A program made the position numbers and the translations under genes. The notes under the pieces were generated by a model, which saw only the letters and a list, made by a program, of their open reading frames with translations, had not been told where the DNA came from and made no database searches. DNA of 64,000 nt from Pseudomonas sp. H9 (lineage in GTDB: Bacteria; Pseudomonadota; Gammaproteobacteria; Pseudomonadales; Pseudomonadaceae). The stretch covers positions 62,001 to 126,000 of the forward strand of contig NZ_SMOK01000007.1 in assembly GCF_004353925.1 (NCBI RefSeq), given 5' to 3'. Positions 58,592 to 64,000 of the stretch are shown here, in pieces; position 1 is the first letter of the stretch, and every line of letters begins with the position of its first letter.

Positions 58592-59497
58592 TCAGTTGCT
58601 GGACAGACGGTCGCCGCGGGCGAAGCGCCAGGTACGGATGATTTCCAACCTGTCGATATCAGCCAGATCGCCGGTAAAGGGGGCAAACGGCGCCGCCAGG
58701 CGGACGATGCGCTGGGCGGCCTGGTCGAGCAGCGGTTGCCCGGAAGATTCCAGTACCAGCACCTCGTAGAGCGAGCCATCGCGGTTGATCGAGACCATTA
58801 GCCGCAGGCTGCCGTAGATCTGCTGGCGGCGGGCCTCGTCGGGGTAGTTGAGGTTGCCGATGCGCTCGACCTTCTTGCGCCATTCGTCTTTGTACCAAGC
58901 GCCTTTGTCGCGCATGGTCGAGGCGGCATTCAAACGATGGATGCGCGGGCGCTTGGCGTACAGCTGTTGCTCATGGGACAGCTCGGCTTCAAGGCTGGCT
59001 ATCTGGCTGCTCAGCTGCGAGCTGTCAAAATCCGGGGTTGCGGCCTTGGGTTTAGGCTGCGGTTTGGTTTCCTTGGGTCGGGTTTCGACTTTTTGCGGTT
59101 TAGGCGTCTGGGTAGCGACCACCGCTTTGGGCGGCGCAGGTTGTGGCTGCACTTGCGGCTTGGCGGCTGGTGGCGGTGTCACCTTATTGATCTTGCTGTC
59201 CTGGAACGGTGCAACTTCGGTAGTTTTCGGCACCGCTTTCTTATCCAGGGTGCCGCTGCCCTGTTGGTTGTCCTGAGCCAGAAAGTCTGCTTTCTGCGGC
59301 GCTTTCTCGCTTTTGAAGGTCGCCAGGGTGATTTCCATGGTCCGGCGGATTTCTTCCGGTTTGGTCATGGTAAAGCCCACGCCGAGAATCAGCGCCAGGT
59401 GCACCAGGGCTGCCATGAACAGGGTAAAGCCGAGCCGGTCCGCCGGGCGAACGCGGGGCGGGTTGAAGTCGGCAGGGATGTCAGCAGGCAGCGTCAT
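58592..59497 (-). CDS. TonB-family energy transducer
   Basis: A 301-residue TonB-like protein: short cytosolic N-terminus, one membrane anchor (about 24-44), a long Pro/Lys/Gln-rich periplasmic spacer (about 95-170), a short coiled coil and a C-terminal TonB domain (about 205-290, with YGSLRLMVSINRDGSLYEV). Its place before gshB and pilG matches P. aeruginosa tonB3, which affects twitching motility. No exbB-exbD is adjacent. ATG at 59497 is favoured over GTG at 59515, though its ribosome site is weak. Confidence 0.88.
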   Translation of the reverse strand: MTLPADIPADFNPPRVRPADRLGFTLFMAALVHLALILGVGFTMTKPEEIRRTMEITLATFKSEKAPQKADFLAQDNQQGSGTLDKKAVPKTTEVAPFQDSKINKVTPPPAAKPQVQPQPAPPKAVVATQTPKPQKVETRPKETKPQPKPKAATPDFDSSQLSSQIASLEAELSHEQQLYAKRPRIHRLNAASTMRDKGAWYKDEWRKKVERIGNLNYPDEARRQQIYGSLRLMVSINRDGSLYEVLVLESSGQPLLDQAAQRIVRLAAPFAPFTGDLADIDRLEIIRTWRFARGDRLSSN

Positions 59498-59606
59498 CAG
59501 GTATCCAGCAACCACGAGGCCGGGGGAAAACCGGCAGAGCGGGTGCGCAGGTCAAAAAATCGACCGGCATGATACCCCACTCTGCTCAGTTGCTCCGCGT
59601 CGGCTG

Positions 59607-60560
59607 TCAGCGTGCCTTGAGCTTGCGATCAATGGCATCCATCAACTGCACGCCAATGCGGGTGCCAAAGGCGTTGTCGATTTCACGGATGCAGGTCGGG
59701 CTGGTGACGTTGATTTCGGTGAGGTGCTCACCGATGACGTCGAGGCCGACGAACAGCAGGCCTTTTTCACGTAGGGTCGGGCCGACTTGTTCGGCGATCC
59801 AGCGGTCGCGGTCGGTCAGCGGGCGCGCTTCGCCGCGGCCACCGGCAGCCAGGTTGCCACGGGTCTCGCCGCTGGCCGGAATGCGCGCCAGGCAGTAAGG
59901 CACGGGCTCACCGTCGATCATCAGGATGCGCTTGTCGCCGTCTTTGATCGCCGGCAGGTAGGCTTGCGCCATGATCTGCTGGGCGCCCAATGCGGTCAGG
60001 GTTTCCAGAATCACCGAGAGGTTCGGGTCGCCGACGCGATGACGGAAAATCGAGGTGCCGCCCATGCCGTCCAACGGCTTGAGGATGACATCGCCGTGTT
60101 CGGCGGCAAATTCGCGGATGATGTCCGGGCGACGGCTGACCAGGGTCGGCGGCGTGCACTGTGGGAACAGGGTAGCGAACAGCTTCTCGTTGCAGTCACG
60201 CAGGCTCTGTGGGCGGTTGACCACCAGCACGCCTGCCGCTTCAGCCTGTTCCAGCAGGTAAGTGCTGTAGACAAATTCCATGTCGAACGGCGGATCCTTG
60301 CGCATCAGGATCACGTCCAGATCGCTCAGGGCGCAGTCTTGCTCGGCTTCCAGCTCGAACCAATGCTCCGGGTCGGCAAACACTTTCAGCGGACGCATCC
60401 GCGCGCGGGCCTGGCCTTTGCCTTGGTAGAGGTCCTGCTGTTCCATGTAGAACAACGACCAGCCGCGCTCCTGGGCGGCGAGCAGCATGGCCAGCGAGCT
60501 ATCCTTTTTGTAGGAGATGCGCGCAATGGGGTCCATGACAATCCCGAGGCGAACGCTCAT
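59607..60560 (-). CDS. gshB: Glutathione synthetase
   Basis: A 317-residue ATP-grasp ligase that adds glycine to gamma-glutamylcysteine. LDVILMRKDPPFDMEFVY, KPLDGMGGTSIFR (glycine-rich lid) and EINVTSPTCIREID near the C-terminus are characteristic. It runs away from pilG across a 291-bp gap. Confidence 0.96.
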   Translation of the reverse strand: MSVRLGIVMDPIARISYKKDSSLAMLLAAQERGWSLFYMEQQDLYQGKGQARARMRPLKVFADPEHWFELEAEQDCALSDLDVILMRKDPPFDMEFVYSTYLLEQAEAAGVLVVNRPQSLRDCNEKLFATLFPQCTPPTLVSRRPDIIREFAAEHGDVILKPLDGMGGTSIFRHRVGDPNLSVILETLTALGAQQIMAQAYLPAIKDGDKRILMIDGEPVPYCLARIPASGETRGNLAAGGRGEARPLTDRDRWIAEQVGPTLREKGLLFVGLDVIGEHLTEINVTSPTCIREIDNAFGTRIGVQLMDAIDRKLKAR

Positions 60561-60742
60561 GGGCTATATCCTCTGGCGGCAATGTGCCGCGTTGGCTCAA
60601 ATGAAAAGTGGCGTCAGGGTGGCGCTCGCAACGCTGGCGGTCAAGGGAAAAACGCATCCTGGGCGCTGACTCACCGGGCTGCGGTGCAGGCCGATGGAAT
60701 GCACCCCCAGAGTGTGCTAAAAAGGCCTGGCACGGGGGCTTC

Positions 60743-60836
60743 AGCTGCAAGCCACGAGCCTTGAGCGGCAAGAAAAAGCACGCCGTGCACCAATCCGCTT
60801 CTTCTTGCAGCTTGTAGCTTGAACCTTATAGCTTGC
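60743..60836. repeat. Degenerate inverted repeat of AGCTGCAAG type
   Basis: The left arm begins AGCTGCAAGCCACGAGCC (60743) and the right arm contains TTGCAGCTTGTAGCTTGAAC (from 60805). It is a diverged relative of the inverted repeat at 52411. It fills the end of the gshB-pilG gap, just before the pilG ribosome site. Confidence 0.65.
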
Positions 60837-60851
60837 GATGGTAGAGCAATT

Positions 60852-61262
60852 ATGGAACAGCCCGGCGCGGCACTGAAGGTGATGGTCATCGATGATTCGA
60901 AAACGATCCGTCGCACCGCACAAATGTTGCTCAGTGAAGCCGGCTGCGAAGTCATTACGGCCACCGACGGCTTTGATGCCCTGGCCAAGATCGTCGACCA
61001 GCATCCGCAGATCATTTTCGTCGACGTCCTGATGCCACGCCTGGACGGTTACCAGACGTGCGCCCTGATCAAGCACAACAGCGTCTTCAAGGACACTCCA
61101 GTGATTCTCCTGTCGTCCCGCGATGGTCTGTTCGACAAGGCCAGAGGTCGCGTGGTTGGCTCTGATCAATTTTTAACCAAGCCTTTCAGCAAGGAAGAAC
61201 TGCTGGATGCAATCAGGGCGCATGTGCCCGGGTTCGCCGCAGAAGAACAACACGCACCTTGA
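60852..61262 (+). CDS. pilG: Response regulator PilG
   Basis: A 136-residue single-domain CheY-like protein: acidic pocket VMVIDDSKTIRR, phosphoacceptor Asp in IIFVDVLMPRLDG, Lys in QFLTKPFSKEE. PilG acts with the PilB motor to extend type IV pili. The ATG at 60852 is chosen over 60819 to match known PilG starts. Confidence 0.94.
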   Translation: MEQPGAALKVMVIDDSKTIRRTAQMLLSEAGCEVITATDGFDALAKIVDQHPQIIFVDVLMPRLDGYQTCALIKHNSVFKDTPVILLSSRDGLFDKARGRVVGSDQFLTKPFSKEELLDAIRAHVPGFAAEEQHAP

Positions 61263-61307
61263 CGCCGCGCCGCGGCAGCGACGTCCAGTCTTTTGATGGG
61301 GAACAGC

Positions 61308-61682
61308 ATGGCCCGAGTTCTGATCGTCGACGATTCGCCGACTGAAATGTACAAACTGACCGGAATGCTCGAGAAACACGGGCATCAGGTGCTCAAGGCC
61401 GAAAACGGCGCTGATGGTGTGGCGTTGGCGCGTCATGAAAAGCCCGATGCTGTGTTGATGGACATCGTCATGCCCGGTGTCAACGGCTTCCAGGCTACCC
61501 GACAGCTCAGCAAGGATCCGGAAACTGCCAATATCCCGGTGATCATCGTGACCACCAAAGATCAGGAAACCGACAAGGTCTGGGGCAAGCGCCAGGGCGC
61601 TAGCGATTACCTGACCAAGCCAGTGGATGAAGAGACCTTGATCAAGGTGCTCAATCGCGTCCTTGGCTCTCAAAAAGCTTGA
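61308..61682 (+). CDS. pilH: Response regulator PilH
   Basis: A 124-residue CheY-like protein: VLIVDDSPTEMYKL, phosphoacceptor Asp in VLMDIVMPGVNGFQ, Lys in DYLTKPVDEE. PilH works opposite to PilG, acting as phosphate sink or on retraction. The ATG at 61308 follows TGGGGA. It is followed closely by pilI. Confidence 0.95.
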   Translation: MARVLIVDDSPTEMYKLTGMLEKHGHQVLKAENGADGVALARHEKPDAVLMDIVMPGVNGFQATRQLSKDPETANIPVIIVTTKDQETDKVWGKRQGASDYLTKPVDEETLIKVLNRVLGSQKA

Positions 61683-61693
61683 CCACCAGGCCG

Positions 61694-62233
61694 ATGGGCG
61701 AGTCGCTGACGGCGTTCGAGCTGCTGCTGGACATCGACCGGCGTTGCCGGCTGCTGGCGGCAGACCTGCCGTTACAGGAAACCCGCCTGCAGAGCTGGAG
61801 CGGCATCGGCTTTCGTATCGGTGAGCAGTGGTTTGTCGCGCCGATGGGCGAAGTTGCCGAGGTGCTGCACGAGCCACGCCTGAGTCGGATTCCCGGGGTC
61901 AAACCCTGGGTCAGCGGTGTGGCCAACCTGCGTGGACGACTGCTACCGGTCATGGACTTGTGCGGTTTTTTCGGCTTGGGTCTGTCGGCACCCCGCAAGC
62001 AGCGCCGGGTGCTGGTGCTCGACCAGGAAGAGCTGTTTGCCGGGTTGCTGGTCGATGAAGTGTTGGGGTTGCAACACTTCCCCCTGCACAGCCTTGAGCT
62101 ATCGCCGCCCACACCGCTGTTGAACGGGGCGGAACCCTATGTTCAGGGTCATTTCCAGCAACAACGCTGCTGGGCCATTTTCAGTCCGTTAGCCTTGGCC
62201 CAGGCGCCGGGCTTTCTCGACGTGGCGCTGTAA
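61694..62233 (+). CDS. pilI: CheW-like adaptor PilI
   Basis: A 179-residue CheW-type coupling protein linking PilJ to the ChpA kinase. WSGIGFRIGEQWFVAPMGEV, GVKPWVSGVANLRGRLLPVM and GFLDVAL at the end match PilI closely. The ATG at 61694 gives the length of the P. aeruginosa protein; a TTG at 61679 overlapping pilH is the alternative. Confidence 0.9.
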   Translation: MGESLTAFELLLDIDRRCRLLAADLPLQETRLQSWSGIGFRIGEQWFVAPMGEVAEVLHEPRLSRIPGVKPWVSGVANLRGRLLPVMDLCGFFGLGLSAPRKQRRVLVLDQEELFAGLLVDEVLGLQHFPLHSLELSPPTPLLNGAEPYVQGHFQQQRCWAIFSPLALAQAPGFLDVAL

Positions 62234-62248
62234 AGGAATGCCAGATTC

Positions 62249-64000
62249 GTGACCAAGACCACTACGGCTACTTCGACCCCAGGCTCGCGCAGCAGCGCAC
62301 GTATCGCGGCGTTGTTCGTCGTGCTGATCCTGTCGATCATTCTGCTGTTTGCCAATTTCGCTTACCTCAACACCCAGGCCACCTACGACAAGCAGTACAT
62401 CGGCCACGCCGGTGAACTGCGGGTGCTGTCCCAGCGCATTGCCAAGAACGCCACCGAAGCCGCAGCGGGCAAGGCGCGAGCGTTTCGCCTGCTCAGCGAG
62501 GCGCGTAATGATTTTGAGCAACGCTGGGGCTACCTGAAAAAAGGTGATGCCGCCACGGGCTTGCCTGCCGCACCCCCGGCGGTGCGCAATGAGATGGATG
62601 CCGTACTGCGCGACTGGGAAGGTCTGCGCAAGAACACAGACACCATTCTGGCCAGCGAGCAGACCGTACTGTCGCTGCATCAAGTCGCGGCGACCCTGGC
62701 CGAGACGGTGCCGCAACTGCAGGTGGAATACGAAAAGGTCGTCGAGATCCTGCTGCAGAGCGGGGCACCGACCAACCAGGTGGTGGTGGCTCAGCGTCAG
62801 TCGCTGCTTGCCGAGCGCATCCTCGGTTCGGTGAACACGGTGCTGGCCGGTGATGAAACTTCAGTACAAGCGGCAGACGCCTTTGGTCGCGATGCCAGCC
62901 GCTTCGGTCAGGTGCTCGAAGGCATGCTCAGCGGCAACCCGAGCATTCAGGTCACCCGCGTTCAGGACCCGGATGCCCGCGCGCGCCTGGCCGAGATTGC
63001 CGAGCTGTTCCAGTTCGTGGCCGGTTCTGTGGATGAAATTCTCGAAACATCACCGGAACTGTTCCGGGTGCGGGAGGCCGCCGGGAATATCTTCAACCAG
63101 TCGCAGACCTTGCTTGATGAGGCCTCGCGCCTTGCCAACGGCTTCGAAAACCTTGCGGGCGGACGTACCCTCGATACTGTCGGTGGCTATGTTCTGGGCC
63201 TGCTGGCACTGGCCTCGATCATCCTGATTGGCCTGGTGATGGTGCGTGAGACCCATCGACAGTTGCGGGAAACCGCACAGATGAACGAGCGCAACCAGCA
63301 AGCGATCATGCGTTTGCTGGATGAGATTGAAGACCTGGCCGACGGCGACCTGACCGTCATGGTCTCGGTCACCGAAGACTTCACCGGAGCGATTGCTGAC
63401 TCGATCAATTACTCCATCGACCAACTGCGTGAACTGGTGGCCACCATCAACCTCAGCGCCGAAGAAGTGGCCAGCGCCGTTCAAGACACGCAGAACACCG
63501 CTCACCAACTAGCCAAGGCTTCGGAGCATCAGGCTGAGCAAATCACTGAAGCCTCGGTGGCGGTCGGGGACATGGCCGAATCCATTGATCGGGTTTCCAC
63601 CCACGCCTATGAGTCGGCAAAGGTTGCCGAGCGTTCGGTGGCCATTGCCAACAAGGGCAACGAAGTGGTGCATAACACCATTCACGGCATGGACAACATT
63701 CGCGAGCAGATCCAGGATACCGCCAAGCGCATCAAGCGCCTGGGTGAGTCTTCCCAGGAAATTGGCGATATTGTCAACTTGATCGATGACATTGCCGATC
63801 AGACCAACATTCTCGCCCTCAACGCCGCGATTCAGGCGTCGTTGGCCGGTGAGGCCGGACGCGGTTTCGCCGTGGTTGCTGACGAAGTACAGCGCCTGGC
63901 CGAACGCTCGTCTTCAGCCACCCGGCAGATCGAGGCGTTGGTCCGTACCATTCAGACTGACACCAACGAGGCTGTGATCTCCATGGAGCAAACCACTGCT
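62249..64000 (+). CDS. pilJ: Type IV pilus chemoreceptor PilJ, 3' end outside window
   Basis: An open frame of 584 codons running off the window edge without a stop. GTG at 62249 (AAAGGAATG upstream). N-terminal helix (about 20-40), then the PilJ sensor motif [20 protein letters not shown], a second helix (about 310-332), HAMP, and a signalling domain with [20 protein letters not shown]. PilJ senses surface contact through pili and signals via PilI and ChpA. Roughly 100 residues should lie beyond the edge. Confidence 0.95.
   Translation, partial: MTKTTTATSTPGSRSSARIAALFVVLILSIILLFANFAYLNTQATYDKQYIGHAGELRVLSQRIAKNATEAAAGKARAFRLLSEARNDFEQRWGYLKKGDAATGLPAAPPAVRNEMDAVLRDWEGLRKNTDTILASEQTVLSLHQVAATLAETVPQLQVEYEKVVEILLQSGAPTNQVVVAQRQSLLAERILGSVNTVLAGDETSVQAADAFGRDASRFGQVLEGMLSGNPSIQVTRVQDPDARARLAEIAELFQFVAGSVDEILETSPELFRVREAAGNIFNQSQTLLDEASRLANGFENLAGGRTLDTVGGYVLGLLALASIILIGLVMVRETHRQLRETAQMNERNQQAIMRLLDEIEDLADGDLTVMVSVTEDFTGAIADSINYSIDQLRELVATINLSAEEVASAVQDTQNTAHQLAKASEHQAEQITEASVAVGDMAESIDRVSTHAYESAKVAERSVAIANKGNEVVHNTIHGMDNIREQIQDTAKRIKRLGESSQEIGDIVNLIDDIADQTNILALNAAIQASLAGEAGRGFAVVADEVQRLAERSSSATRQIEALVRTIQTDTNEAVISMEQTTA

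Overview
The window reads as chromosomal DNA of a fluorescent Pseudomonas, most likely of the P. putida / P. fluorescens complex. The evidence is high-GC coding sequence throughout, ten copies of the paired pseudomonad REP element built on CGCGGGGCAAGCCCGC, a medium-chain-length polyhydroxyalkanoate (PHA) locus with two class II synthases, the pyrX-pyrB arrangement with a degenerate dihydroorotase, and a gene order that I recall from memory as the P. putida order. No tRNA, rRNA, CRISPR array, transposase or phage gene was seen.

Layout. 1-8 kb: a cysteine-cluster protein, glycogen phosphorylase, fructose-1,6-bisphosphatase, a DUF924 protein, an amino-acid-type dCache chemoreceptor and two lipoproteins (one a Blc lipocalin). 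8.0-10.1 kb: a visibly AT-richer accessory cassette with an orphan type VI secretion Hcp, a DUF4225-like candidate effector and two paralogous small membrane proteins that look like immunity proteins. The second of these is preceded by the decayed tail of another effector of the same family. 10.1-20 kb: histidine utilisation (hutF; hutC-hutD; hutU-hutH-hutT-hutI-hutG) with a sigma-54 promoter and HutC-type operators readable in the sequence. 20-25.7 kb: a single 1889-residue gene for a leucine-rich-repeat protein ending in a NEL-type ubiquitin ligase domain.

25.9-34.6 kb: proline iminopeptidase, D-aminoacyl-tRNA deacylase, osmoregulated periplasmic glucan synthesis (opgG-opgH) and a polar amino acid ABC importer. 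34.7-38.8 kb: two tandem chemoreceptors with helical bimodular-type sensor regions. 38.9-44.8 kb, minus strand: a housekeeping run read as ubiE-ubiJ-ubiB-hisI-hisE-tatA-tatB-tatC-rsmE. 45-51.7 kb: the PHA locus, with phaI-phaF facing phaC1-phaZ-phaC2-phaD. 52-54.4 kb: a DUF971 protein and the HslUV protease behind a readable heat-shock promoter. 54.6-60.6 kb: pyrX, pyrB, pyrR, ruvX, algH, tonB-like and gshB. 60.9 kb to the end: pilG-pilH-pilI-pilJ of the type IV pilus chemosensory system, with pilJ cut by the window edge.

Most of the window is conserved core metabolism, respiration, secretion and signalling. The non-core parts are the T6SS cargo cassette (8.0-10.1 kb) and the NEL-ligase gene (20.0-25.7 kb). 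Both sit beside the hut region and carry the strongest signs of interbacterial or host-directed function. The most unusual observation is the toxin-tail relic fused to an orphan immunity gene at 9.59-10.01 kb.
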